Positions 21,577 to 29,255 of a stretch of 64,000 nt of DNA are shown one piece after another. A program made the position numbers and the translations under genes. Below the pieces are notes generated by a model. It was not told where the DNA came from. It saw nothing but the letters and a program-made list of their open reading frames with translations, and searched no databases. Each line of letters starts with the position of its first letter. The stretch's first letter is position 1. This DNA is from Alloalcanivorax profundimaris (GTDB taxonomy: Bacteria > Pseudomonadota > Gammaproteobacteria > Pseudomonadales > Alcanivoracaceae): NCBI RefSeq assembly GCF_015265435.1, contig NZ_JABJWH010000010.1, forward strand, positions 186,001 through 250,000, given 5' to 3'.

Positions 21577-22104
21577 ATGAAATTCCTCGACCGTTTCTTC
21601 GAGCGTTCCACCCGGCACGTGGCCAGCACCACCTCACGGCGGCGCTTCCTGGGCCGGCTCGGCTCCTTCCTGGTGGCCGGCGCCGCCATGCCGGTGCTGC
21701 TGCCGGTGGACCGCACCGCCAAGGCGCTGGCGGCGGAATCCCCCCAGGCCGGCGACCCGGGCGACCCCACCAGTTGCGACTACTGGCGCTACTGTTCCGT
21801 CGACGGCTTCCTGTGCAGTTGCTGTGGTGGCACCGTGAACAGTTGCCCGCCGGGCACCCAGGGCTCCGAAGTGACCTGGGTGGGCACCTGCCGCAACCCG
21901 GCGGACGGCATCGACTACATCATTTCCTACAACGACTGCTGCGGTAAGCACAGCTGCGCCCAGTGCGCCTGTACCCGCAACGACAGCGAGGAGCCGATGT
22001 ACCGGCCGTTCAACAACAACGACATCAACTGGTGCCTGGGCGCCGACGCCAACGTCTACAACTGCACCGTGGCGGTGATCCGCGGCGTGGCCAAGGCCGG
22101 TTGA
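21577..22104 (+). CDS. aauA: Amine dehydrogenase small (TTQ) subunit
   Basis: Catalytic light chain, 175 residues. A long leader with a twin-arginine-like SRRRFLGRLG motif (residues 20-29) and hydrophobic stretch suggests Tat export. The mature part is very Cys-rich: I count 14 cysteines, including CDYWRYC, LCSCCGG, NDCCG and CAQCAC. Trp101 in EVTWVGTC and Trp152 in DINWCLGA are at the positions of the two cross-linked TTQ tryptophans, and Asp120 in YNDCCG corresponds to the catalytic Asp. The cofactor is therefore likely to form. It is followed five bases later by the cytochrome gene. Methylamine versus aromatic amine use cannot be settled from this chain alone. Confidence 0.94.
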   Translation: MKFLDRFFERSTRHVASTTSRRRFLGRLGSFLVAGAAMPVLLPVDRTAKALAAESPQAGDPGDPTSCDYWRYCSVDGFLCSCCGGTVNSCPPGTQGSEVTWVGTCRNPADGIDYIISYNDCCGKHSCAQCACTRNDSEEPMYRPFNNNDINWCLGADANVYNCTVAVIRGVAKAG

Positions 22105-22109
22105 GGCGT

Positions 22110-22670
22110 ATGCGACGCGGCCTGCTGCTCACCGTCCTGCTGGCGGCCTCGGTGACCAGCCCGGGCGCCCACGCCCGGGCCATGCCGGACCCCTCGCAGA
22201 CACCGGCGCCGGGCAACGAGGTGCCGCAGATTCCCCTGTCCCGGGCCGGCTACAGCCCGGCGGTGAATTACCAGCTGCAATGCGCCGGCTGTCATCTGCC
22301 CCAGGGCCAGGGCGCGCCGCGCAATGACGTGCCACGTATGACCGGCTTCGTCGGCAACTTCCTGCGCGTGGAGGACGGCCGCGAATTCCTGGTGCGCGTG
22401 CCCGGCGTGGCCCAGTCCGCCCTGGACGACGGCCAGCTCGCCGAACTGCTGAACTGGATTCTGGCACGCGACGGCATGGCCGGCGCCAGCACGCCGGAGG
22501 ACGCCGCGCCCTACACCCCCGCCGAGGTGGAACGGATCCGCGCCACCCGGCTGAGCAACCTGCCGGACACCCGTGCCCGGTTGATCCAGAGCATGCGCGA
22601 CCGGGGCATCGCCATCGACGACGGCATGCCCCACGACGACAACCACAACGACAACGGAGACAGCCGATGA
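22110..22670 (+). CDS. Periplasmic monoheme cytochrome c of the amine dehydrogenase operon
   Basis: A 186-residue secreted protein with a signal peptide ending near AHARA and one heme site, Cys58-Ala-Gly-Cys61-His62, with Met77 as the likely distal ligand. The C-terminal third is Arg/Asp-rich and ends in a His/Asp/Asn tail. It directly follows the small subunit gene. As I remember, aau clusters carry a small monoheme cytochrome gene right after the small subunit gene in place of the copper protein found in mau clusters. It could accept electrons from TTQ or take part in cofactor formation. The cytochrome assignment is firm; its partner is inferred from position. Confidence 0.9.
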   Translation: MRRGLLLTVLLAASVTSPGAHARAMPDPSQTPAPGNEVPQIPLSRAGYSPAVNYQLQCAGCHLPQGQGAPRNDVPRMTGFVGNFLRVEDGREFLVRVPGVAQSALDDGQLAELLNWILARDGMAGASTPEDAAPYTPAEVERIRATRLSNLPDTRARLIQSMRDRGIAIDDGMPHDDNHNDNGDSR

Positions 22671-22725
22671 GCTGATCCCGCGCCCGTGCCACCGGCGCGG
22701 GCTTCACCCGAATGGAGACACGACC

Positions 22726-24054
22726 ATGATCACCGCTTATCCAAAAGCCGTGAAACGGACCCTGCTTGCCTGTTCACTGACCGCGCTGGGGGTCCAGGCC
22801 CAGGCCCTGGAGCTGGTGGCCAACGACACCACCAAACTGGATCTCACCGTGGAAGGCGTGGCCGGCACCTTCCACAGCGAGGAAAACTACGCCACCGCCG
22901 GCAGCAAAAGCGAGGGCTCCTCCAGCTGGCAGGAAGGCTATCTGAAATACGGCTTCGCCCTGGAGCAGGAACTGGGCGCGGGCCGCCTGTTCGGTGCCCT
23001 CAACGCCCTCAGCGGCGGCACCTGGGGCGACGGCGACGCCGCCGGCTTCAGTAACGGCGACGAACGGGAAACCGACGTGGAGGACGCCTATCTGGGCTGG
23101 CGCTCCGGGGATCTGTTCCCGGCCCTGGGCGAGGACGGCGTGGCCGTTTCCGCCGGGCGCCAGGCCATCACCCTGGGCGACGGCTTCCTGATCGCCGGTG
23201 ACGCGCTCAACTTCGGCGAGGGCATCGCCGGCGGCCTGCTGGACCGGGGCGGCGCCTACTACCTGGCCGCCCGCCAGGCCTTCGACAAGACCGCCGTGCT
23301 CAGCCTGGGCGGCGACAGCGGCTGGCGCGGCGACGCCATGTGGATCGAGTCGGACAATCCGGCCCAGGTGGAAGCGTCCATGAAGGTGGGCAACCTGGAG
23401 CACGTCGGCGAGAACGGCACCCTGGGCCTCAGCTACATCAAGGTGGACGACGTGGAGGAGGACCTGGCGTTCCTGTATCCGCAACGGGACGGCCAGGAAA
23501 CCTGGAGTCTGCGCTACCAGGGCAGCGCCGGCGTGGAGAACCTGTTCCTGTCCGGGGAATACGCCTGGCAGGACCAGGATCAGGGCGACGAGGACGCCTG
23601 GTACGTGGAAGCCGGCTGGACCTTCGCCGACGCTCCCTGGCAGCCCAGCGTGAACTACCGCTACAGCCGCTTCTCCGAGGGCTTCGACCCGATGTTCTAC
23701 GGCAACGGCCGCACCCTGGGCACCTGGTTCCAGGGCGAGGTGGCGGCCAACTACGCGGGGCCGTTCAACACCAACGCCAAGGTCCATAACGTGGCGGTGC
23801 ACGCCGCGCCCCGGGAGAACCTGGCGGTGGGCCTGCTGGCCTACGACTTCACCACCCTGGACAAGGGCGCCGGCGGCAACCTGGATGCCCGCGAGTTCGA
23901 CCTGTTCCTGGAATGGGGCGTGACGCCGAACCTGGCGATCATTCCGCTGGTGGGGCTGTACCAGCCGGATGCCTCCGCCGCCGAGGGCGGCACCCAGCTC
24001 GGCAACGACGACGGCAACCTCTACACCCAGCTGATTCTGGCCTTTGGTTTCTGA
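22726..24054 (+). CDS. Outer-membrane beta-barrel porin next to the amine dehydrogenase genes
   Basis: A 442-residue protein with a signal peptide (cleavage near GVQAQA), alternating aromatic/hydrophobic strands throughout, and a C-terminal strand ending LILAFGF, the terminal Phe needed for BAM-mediated insertion. The overall pattern resembles alginate-export or OprD-like substrate-specific channels, but I cannot place it in a named subfamily. It lies 55 bases after the cytochrome gene and before a strong terminator, so it is probably the last gene of the amine operon and may bring the amine substrate across the outer membrane. Confidence 0.82.
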   Translation: MITAYPKAVKRTLLACSLTALGVQAQALELVANDTTKLDLTVEGVAGTFHSEENYATAGSKSEGSSSWQEGYLKYGFALEQELGAGRLFGALNALSGGTWGDGDAAGFSNGDERETDVEDAYLGWRSGDLFPALGEDGVAVSAGRQAITLGDGFLIAGDALNFGEGIAGGLLDRGGAYYLAARQAFDKTAVLSLGGDSGWRGDAMWIESDNPAQVEASMKVGNLEHVGENGTLGLSYIKVDDVEEDLAFLYPQRDGQETWSLRYQGSAGVENLFLSGEYAWQDQDQGDEDAWYVEAGWTFADAPWQPSVNYRYSRFSEGFDPMFYGNGRTLGTWFQGEVAANYAGPFNTNAKVHNVAVHAAPRENLAVGLLAYDFTTLDKGAGGNLDAREFDLFLEWGVTPNLAIIPLVGLYQPDASAAEGGTQLGNDDGNLYTQLILAFGF

Positions 24055-24089
24055 TTTAACGCTCGACGCACCTTGCAGCGTGTATGCCT

Positions 24090-24116
24090 CCCCGGCCCCG
24101 GCCGGGGATTTTTTTA
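24090..24116 (+). terminator. Rho-independent terminator after the porin gene
   Basis: A CCCCGGC stem (24090-24096) pairs with GCCGGGG (24101-24107) and is followed by ATTTTTTTA. It ends the amine dehydrogenase/porin transcript exactly where the convergent flippase-like gene ends. Confidence 0.9.
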
Positions 24117-25106
24117 TCCGCCGTTCATCAGCGGGCGGGCTTCCTTGAAGCCCAGGAACAGCATCACCAGGCCTCCGGCGATCAGATACCAGTAGAAGGT
24201 CACGAAGCGCCAGATCACGATCACCGTGGCGGCGGTAACCGTGCCCAGCCAGGGATTAAGCAGCGCCGCGCCGGCCACCTCGGCGCCCCCGGCGCCGCCG
24301 GGCAGCAGGGTCAGGTGACCCGCGCCCATGGCCACCATCTGCACGAAGAAGCCGTAGGTCCAGTCCAGTTGCTCGCCCAGCGCCCACACCGCCAGATAGA
24401 TCACCGAATAGCGCAGCAGCCAGTGCAGCAGACACAGCGCGAACATCAGCAGCAGACGGCGGCGCGGCACCGCCAGGGTTTCCTCCAGGCCACGGCGAAA
24501 GCGCAGTACCGCCCGCGCCATGCGATACCGGCGTCGCCGGCGCAGGCCCAGCCAGGCGAGCAGATCCCCGGAGGCGATCAGTACCCGGCGCTGATGGCGG
24601 GCCAGCAGGGCCACCAGCACCAGGCCGCCCACCAGCAGGCCCAGGGGCACCGCCAGCTGCCACCAGCCGCCCCAATCCAGGTAGCGGGCCAGCCCGTACA
24701 ACGCCACGGTGGGCAACAAGGTGGCGAACACCAGCATATCGGTGAGCTGGTCCACCGCCAGCACCGCCGTGGCCCGGGCCGGCGCCACGCCGTGCCGGGA
24801 CAACAGGGCCGCCAGGGTAAAGGGGGCGCCGCTGCCCCCGGGGGTGGCGTTGAGGCTGAACTCGGTGACCATCACCGTGGCCAGGGCGGAACCGTGGCCC
24901 ATGCCCGGGGCGCGGCCGTTGAGCATCAGGCGCAGGCGCCAGGCGTTCAGGTTCCAGCACAGGCCGATCAGCGCCAGCATTCCCAGTAGCCAGGACAGCG
25001 GCAGCCGCGCCAGTTCATGGAAGGCCGCCGGGCCGCCCATCACCAGGGGCGCCACGGCGCCCACGGTCAGCGCCGCCAGCAACAGCCAGCGCCAGTGACG
25101 TCTCAT
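24114..25106 (-). CDS. Flippase-like multi-spanning membrane protein (UPF0104/YbhN, AglD family)
   Basis: A 330-residue integral membrane protein with about eight hydrophobic helices. The LSWLLGMLALIGLCWNLNAWRL and SLNATPGGSGAPFTLAALLSRHGV segments are the hallmark of the lysylphosphatidylglycerol-synthase transmembrane / UPF0104 family, where a Glu/Asn-x-x-PGG turn is conserved. Relatives flip or modify lipid-linked sugars or cardiolipin. It is the last gene of a three-gene minus-strand operon and overlaps the deacetylase-like gene by four bases. A role in moving a glycolipid made by the two upstream enzymes is inferred from that. Confidence 0.85.
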   Translation of the reverse strand: MRRHWRWLLLAALTVGAVAPLVMGGPAAFHELARLPLSWLLGMLALIGLCWNLNAWRLRLMLNGRAPGMGHGSALATVMVTEFSLNATPGGSGAPFTLAALLSRHGVAPARATAVLAVDQLTDMLVFATLLPTVALYGLARYLDWGGWWQLAVPLGLLVGGLVLVALLARHQRRVLIASGDLLAWLGLRRRRRYRMARAVLRFRRGLEETLAVPRRRLLLMFALCLLHWLLRYSVIYLAVWALGEQLDWTYGFFVQMVAMGAGHLTLLPGGAGGAEVAGAALLNPWLGTVTAATVIVIWRFVTFYWYLIAGGLVMLFLGFKEARPLMNGG

Positions 25107-25879
25107 CGCGCCGCCCCGGCCTGTTCCAGCAACCAGCGGCGTTTGGTCACGCAGCGGCGCTCACCGCGCAGTTGGCGCACCGTGTCCAGCCAGAAGCGAC
25201 GGCTGTCCTCGTGACGCAGGTCCACCGGATGCAGTGCCAGGCGGATCACCGGCGCCCGCTGGTAGCGCCACAGACGGAGTTGATTAAGGGCCTTGAACAG
25301 CCGGCGGCGCCAGGGGGAGCGGGACGACATCACCACCGTGGGCAACGGCAGGCGGCGCTCGTCGGGCAGCCGGTACAGGGCGGTGGCGTCGGTGCGGTAG
25401 GCGAAGCCGGCCTCGCGGATGGCGCGCCGCCCGGCCTCGTTGGTGACCCAGCCCGGCGGCACGAAACCGTCCGCCCGCCAGCCCTGGCCGTAGAACAGGG
25501 ACAGGCCGTCGCGGATGCGCCGCGCCGCCTCGCCGCCGCTGAGCGCCGAGAACTCGCCTTCGTGGGTCAGTACCCGGCGCCGCAGCAGCGCGCCGGGCCC
25601 GCGCGGCGGCGGCCCATCGTCCTCGTGGTAGAAGCCGTGCAGCACCAGCTCATCGCCGGCGCGCTGGCGCTCGCGCAGGTCCTGGCAGAATCCGGGATGG
25701 CGCTCGGCCATGTCCCGGTGGTGAAAGTCCGGCACCGCCAGCAGCGTGCAATCCAGCCGGCCGCCCTCCTCCGGGCGCTCCAGTTCGGCCAGGAAGGCCC
25801 GGTACAACGGCCAGCTGTGTGGCGCCACGTCGTGCAGCGACAGGAAAAAAGCGGGACCGAGATCAGGGATGGGATTCAT
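25103..25879 (-). CDS. Polysaccharide deacetylase-like protein (DUF2334 type)
   Basis: A 258-residue protein that starts FFLSLHDVAPHSWPLYRAFL, the DUF2334 signature in which the Asp of the HD pair is a metal/catalytic residue of the NodB-like fold. VLHGFYHED supplies the further metal-binding histidines, and GFVPPGWVTN and RLALHPVDLRH complete the barrel motifs. No signal peptide is present, so it acts in the cytoplasm or on the inner face of the membrane. The substrate is probably an N-acetylated sugar lipid made by the adjacent glycosyltransferase. It overlaps the glycosyltransferase stop by 17 bases and the flippase-like start by four. Confidence 0.86.
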   Translation of the reverse strand: MNPIPDLGPAFFLSLHDVAPHSWPLYRAFLAELERPEEGGRLDCTLLAVPDFHHRDMAERHPGFCQDLRERQRAGDELVLHGFYHEDDGPPPRGPGALLRRRVLTHEGEFSALSGGEAARRIRDGLSLFYGQGWRADGFVPPGWVTNEAGRRAIREAGFAYRTDATALYRLPDERRLPLPTVVMSSRSPWRRRLFKALNQLRLWRYQRAPVIRLALHPVDLRHEDSRRFWLDTVRQLRGERRCVTKRRWLLEQAGAAR

Positions 25880-26993
25880 GGGTCGGTGCCATTACCGGTT
25901 GCTCGTGTTCACCCAGCACCCGACGATAGTGGCCGAGCAGATTGTCGACCACCGCGTCCCAACTGTGCCGGGCCTCCACATGGGCCCGGGCGGCCCGGCC
26001 CAGGGCCGCCGGATCGTCGTTCTCGAACAGGTCGCGGATCGCCTCGGCGAAGGCGCCACCGTCGTTGGGCGCCGCGTGCCGCCCGCAGTGTTCCGGCACC
26101 ACCTCCGGCAAGGCGCCGGCGTCGGCGCAGACCACCGGCAGGCCACAGGCCATGCCTTCCAGGGCCACCAGGCCGAAGGTCTCCTGGTCGCCGGCGTGCA
26201 CCAGCGCATCCGCCGCCGCCATCCAGCCCGCCACTTCCGGCGCCGGGCAGAATTCGTGGATCACCGACACATTGGCCGGCGCGTCCGGCTGCAGGCCGGT
26301 GCCGATCAGCAGCAGATGGTAGTCCGGCAGCCGGCGCATGGCGTCCAGCAGGACCGGAATGTTTTTTTCCTGGGTGCCGCGGCCGGCGAACACCAGCAGC
26401 GGCCGGTCGTCCTCAAGGCCCAGCCGGCGGCGCGCATCCGGCTTGGCGCGCCCGGGCTGGAAGGCCTCCAGATCCACGCCCAGGGGCTGCACGCGCACGT
26501 CGTCCACGCCGCACTCGCCGAGCCGGCGGGCCATCAGCCGGCTGGGGCTGAGCACCAGGTCGAACCCCTGGTACAGACGGCGGATATAGGCGCGGCTGCC
26601 AGCGTCCAGCCAGGCACCCACCCGGTGGTGCACCAGCGACAACAGGTCCGAGTGATAGAAACCCACCGCCGGCACGTCGAGCATGCGCGCGGCGCGCTGC
26701 GCCGCCCAGGCCGGCGTGTAGGGGTCGCCGGCCTCGATCAGATCCGGCTGCAGGCCGGCCATGACGTTGGCCCACAACCCCAGGCGCAGGGGAAACCGGT
26801 AACCGGGGGCCAGCGGCAACGGCATCGCCGGCAGTTCGATGAAGTCCTCGTTGAATGCCACCCCGGCGCCGGGCATCACCACCCTGTGGCCCATGTCGCC
26901 GCGTCTCAACAGCGCCTGGCGCTTGGCGTCCACGTAGGTGCGCACGCCACCGCTCGCCTGGGTGTAAAACAAGGTGGTATCGAGAATCTTCAA
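25863..26993 (-). CDS. Glycosyltransferase family 4
   Basis: GT-B fold glycosyltransferase of about 376 residues. The N-terminal acceptor domain includes FYTQASGGVRTYV, and the C-terminal donor domain has LLVFAGRGTQEKN, ADALVHAGDQETFGLVALEGMACGLPVV, the GT4 EX7E motif, and PLSP-like packing segments. It transfers a sugar from an NDP-sugar to a lipid or carbohydrate acceptor. The best start is a TTG at 26993, preceded by AAGGAG at six bases; an ATG 54 codons upstream gives a poor N-terminus. It is the first gene of the operon with the deacetylase and flippase-like genes, and diverges from cbpA. Confidence 0.9.
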   Translation of the reverse strand: MKILDTTLFYTQASGGVRTYVDAKRQALLRRGDMGHRVVMPGAGVAFNEDFIELPAMPLPLAPGYRFPLRLGLWANVMAGLQPDLIEAGDPYTPAWAAQRAARMLDVPAVGFYHSDLLSLVHHRVGAWLDAGSRAYIRRLYQGFDLVLSPSRLMARRLGECGVDDVRVQPLGVDLEAFQPGRAKPDARRRLGLEDDRPLLVFAGRGTQEKNIPVLLDAMRRLPDYHLLLIGTGLQPDAPANVSVIHEFCPAPEVAGWMAAADALVHAGDQETFGLVALEGMACGLPVVCADAGALPEVVPEHCGRHAAPNDGGAFAEAIRDLFENDDPAALGRAARAHVEARHSWDAVVDNLLGHYRRVLGEHEQPVMAPTHESHP

Positions 26994-27099
26994 GCCGCTC
27001 TCCTTTTCCCTGGTCAACTTGCTGATTTTCGTCAAAAAACAGTGAACGTGACTAACATAGCATCGGCTTGGAAAAAGCGGTCCCGGGCGCCGGTAAAGG

Positions 27100-27127
27100 C
27101 TTGTAAAAGCCCGCCGTGCCGCCATAA
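27100..27127 (+). promoter_or_regulatory. Possible heat-shock (sigma-32-like) promoter of cbpA
   Basis: CTTGTAA at 27100-27106 and CGCCATAA at 27120-27127 are separated by 13 bases and resemble the sigma-32 elements CTTGAAA and CCCCATNT. The gap from 26994 to 27172 is otherwise AT-rich and must hold the divergent glycosyltransferase promoter as well. Confidence 0.35.
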
Positions 27128-27172
27128 AAAGGACATTCAGAACGAACGCTCCCAAAGGAGTTCGCGGCGATC

Positions 27173-28096
27173 ATGGAGTTCAAGGACTACTACGAGATTC
27201 TCGGCGTCCAGCCGGACGCCGATGACAAGGCGATCAAGGGCGCCTACCGGAAGCTGGCGCGCAAATACCACCCGGACGTGAGCAGCGACGAGGACGCGGA
27301 AGACAAATTCAAGGCCGTGTCCGAGGCCTATCACGTGCTCAAGGACCCGGAAAAACGCGCCGAGTACGACCAGCTGCGCCGCTATCGGCAAAGCGGCGGC
27401 GGCCAGGCCGGGCCACGGGACTGGCAAGGGTTCCGGCAAGAGGGGTTCGGGCAAGGCGGTGGCGGCGGCGAGGCGCATTTCGACGACGCCGGCGCGTTCT
27501 CCGATTTCTTCGAATCGATCTTCGGCGGCGGCGGCGGTTTCGGCCACCGCGCCGGCCCCCGGGCGGGCCGCGATCTGGAGGTGGAGATGCCGCTGTTCCT
27601 GGAGGACACGGTGGCGGACACCCGCAAACAGATCCGCGTCGGCGAGCGCACCCTCAATGTCACCGTGCCCGCCGGCACCGGCGACAACGAGCGCATCCGC
27701 CTCAAGGGCCAGGGTGCCCCCGGCGCCGATGGCGGCCCCGCCGGCGATCTCTATCTGCGCGTGCGGCTGGTGCCCCACCCCCTGTTCGACGTGGAGGGCC
27801 ACGACCTGATCGTCACCGTGCCGGTGGCGCCCTGGGAAGCGGTGCTCGGCGCCAAGGTGTCGGTGCCCACCCTTACCGGGCGCATCAGCCTGACGGTACC
27901 GGCGGACAGCCAGAACGGCCGGCGCTTGCGCATCAAGGGCAAGGGCCTGACCGGCAAGCGCCACACCGGCGACCTGTACGCGGTGCTCAAGGTGGTGATG
28001 CCGGAACACCAGGATGAACGGAGCCGCGACCTGTGGCGGCAACTGGCCGACCAGGCGGACTTCGATCCCCGGGCGGACTGGGAGAAACGAGCATGA
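27173..28096 (+). CDS. cbpA: DnaJ-class co-chaperone CbpA (curved DNA-binding protein)
   Basis: A 307-residue class II J-protein. Residues 3-69 form the J-domain with the HPD tripeptide in [13 protein letters not shown]; residues 75-130 are Gly/Phe/Gln-rich; then two C-terminal substrate-binding domains follow ([50 protein letters not shown]). There is no zinc-finger domain, separating it from DnaJ. CbpA works with DnaK and binds curved DNA. Its stop overlaps the cbpM start (ATGA), the standard pairing. AAGGAG lies 12 bases before the ATG, a rather long spacing. Confidence 0.95.
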   Translation: MEFKDYYEILGVQPDADDKAIKGAYRKLARKYHPDVSSDEDAEDKFKAVSEAYHVLKDPEKRAEYDQLRRYRQSGGGQAGPRDWQGFRQEGFGQGGGGGEAHFDDAGAFSDFFESIFGGGGGFGHRAGPRAGRDLEVEMPLFLEDTVADTRKQIRVGERTLNVTVPAGTGDNERIRLKGQGAPGADGGPAGDLYLRVRLVPHPLFDVEGHDLIVTVPVAPWEAVLGAKVSVPTLTGRISLTVPADSQNGRRLRIKGKGLTGKRHTGDLYAVLKVVMPEHQDERSRDLWRQLADQADFDPRADWEKRA

Positions 28097-28383
28097 GCCG
28101 ACTGACCCTCACCGAACTGTCCCGGCGCGTGGCCCTGCCGGTGGCCACCGTCACCGAGATCGTGGAGCTGGGCATCATCGAGCCGGACAGCCACGACCCC
28201 CACTGGCTGTTCGACGAAACCGTCACCGTGATCGTGACCCGGGCGGCGCGCCTGCACCGGGACCTGGCCATGGACTGGAGCGGCGTCGCCCTGGCCCTGG
28301 AGCTGAGCGAGGAAAACCGCCGCCTGCGCCGGGAGAACGCCGCCCTGCGCCGGCGCCTGGAACGGTTCCTGGATCCCCGCTAG
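28093..28383 (+). CDS. cbpM: Chaperone modulator CbpM
   Basis: A 96-residue MerR-like helix-turn-helix protein ([26 protein letters not shown]) with a long charged C-terminal helix ([20 protein letters not shown]). CbpM binds the J-domain of CbpA and blocks its action with DnaK. The four-base overlap with cbpA supports the assignment and ensures balanced synthesis. Its TAG stop lies in a CTAG palindrome shared with the TAG stop of the convergent mtfA gene. Confidence 0.92.
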   Translation: MSRLTLTELSRRVALPVATVTEIVELGIIEPDSHDPHWLFDETVTVIVTRAARLHRDLAMDWSGVALALELSEENRRLRRENAALRRRLERFLDPR

Positions 28384-29159
28384 CCGGCGGGACGCTGGCG
28401 GTAGAACAGCGCCAGCTGTTCGTAGAGGTCCGGCAGCACCCGGCGCAGATGCCCCGGCGACTCGAAGAAGCTCTCCGAGGCCACGGCGAAGAACTCCGCC
28501 GGGTCCTCCAGGGCGTAGGGGTCGAGAAACGGCTCGCCGGCCTGCTCGGCGCGCTCCAGAGCCTGCCAGGCGTGGGTGAACACCTGGTGCCAGCGGTCGC
28601 CGTCCATGCCCGGATGCAGGGGCGGCGCGCCGTTGGCGCCCTCGGCGAGCATGTCGAGCTTGTGGGCCAGCTCGTGGATCACCACGTTGTAGCCCTCCTC
28701 GGCGCTGGCGGCGCGGATATCCCCCCAGGACAGAATCACCGGGCCCTGTAGCCAGGCCTCCCCGGCCAGCACCCGGCCCTCCTCGTGGACCACGCCGAAT
28801 TCGTCCATCTCCCCTTCCGGGGTGACGAAGGTGTCCTCGTAGACGATCACGGTGTACCAGCCGTCGTACCAGTCCAGCCCCAGCTCCAGCACCGGCACCA
28901 CCGCCATGGTGGCGATCAGCAGGCTCATGCCGTCGTCCAGCTGGAACCCACCGCCGCTGGCCAGTTCCTTACGCACCAGAAAACGCAGCGCCATGTCGAA
29001 CAAGCGGTCGCGCTGCGCGCCTTCATAGCGAGTGGCCACCGGCCAGCGGGCCACCGCTTCCTCCCATTGGTCCCGATCCACCGGCAAACGGGCCAGCTTA
29101 CGGTCCTCGAACCATCTCCGGGCCTGCTTCAGCATGCCTTTCCCCATATGCACAACCAT
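28380..29159 (-). CDS. mtfA: Zinc-dependent peptidase MtfA (Mlc titration factor A)
   Basis: A 259-residue gluzincin-type peptidase. The metal motif VIHELAHKLDML is present near residue 160, and a downstream acidic helix in DPAEFFAVASESFF supplies the third zinc ligand. In Escherichia coli MtfA binds and inactivates the glucose repressor Mlc and is a peptidase. Several ATGs are possible at 29159, 29147 and 29135; the last begins MLKQARRWF, a more natural start, and the first abuts the terminator of the upstream gene. Length is close to the family norm. It converges on cbpM with overlapping stops. Confidence 0.9.
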   Translation of the reverse strand: MVVHMGKGMLKQARRWFEDRKLARLPVDRDQWEEAVARWPVATRYEGAQRDRLFDMALRFLVRKELASGGGFQLDDGMSLLIATMAVVPVLELGLDWYDGWYTVIVYEDTFVTPEGEMDEFGVVHEEGRVLAGEAWLQGPVILSWGDIRAASAEEGYNVVIHELAHKLDMLAEGANGAPPLHPGMDGDRWHQVFTHAWQALERAEQAGEPFLDPYALEDPAEFFAVASESFFESPGHLRRVLPDLYEQLALFYRQRPAG

Positions 29160-29160
29160 G

Positions 29161-29187
29161 AAAAAGCGGCTAAAGCTTGCCGCTTTT
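29161..29187 (-). terminator. Terminator of the decarboxylase gene, abutting the mtfA start
   Basis: A nine-base stem AAAAGCGGC (29162-29170) with GCCGCTTTT (29179-29187), loop of eight, followed on the minus strand by Ts. It lies immediately before the first possible mtfA ATG. Confidence 0.85.
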
Positions 29188-29255
29188 GCTGGCCGCGCGT
29201 AAAGCGCTTTAAGCCATGGTGTCCTGGCATACGGTGCCGACAGCGTGAAGAACGG

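Noticed and set aside
19213-22104. Methylamine dehydrogenase (mau) assignment
   Set aside because: No mauC, mauF, mauG, mauJ, mauM or mauN neighbours and a cytochrome directly after the small subunit fit the aau type better; substrate still needs testing.
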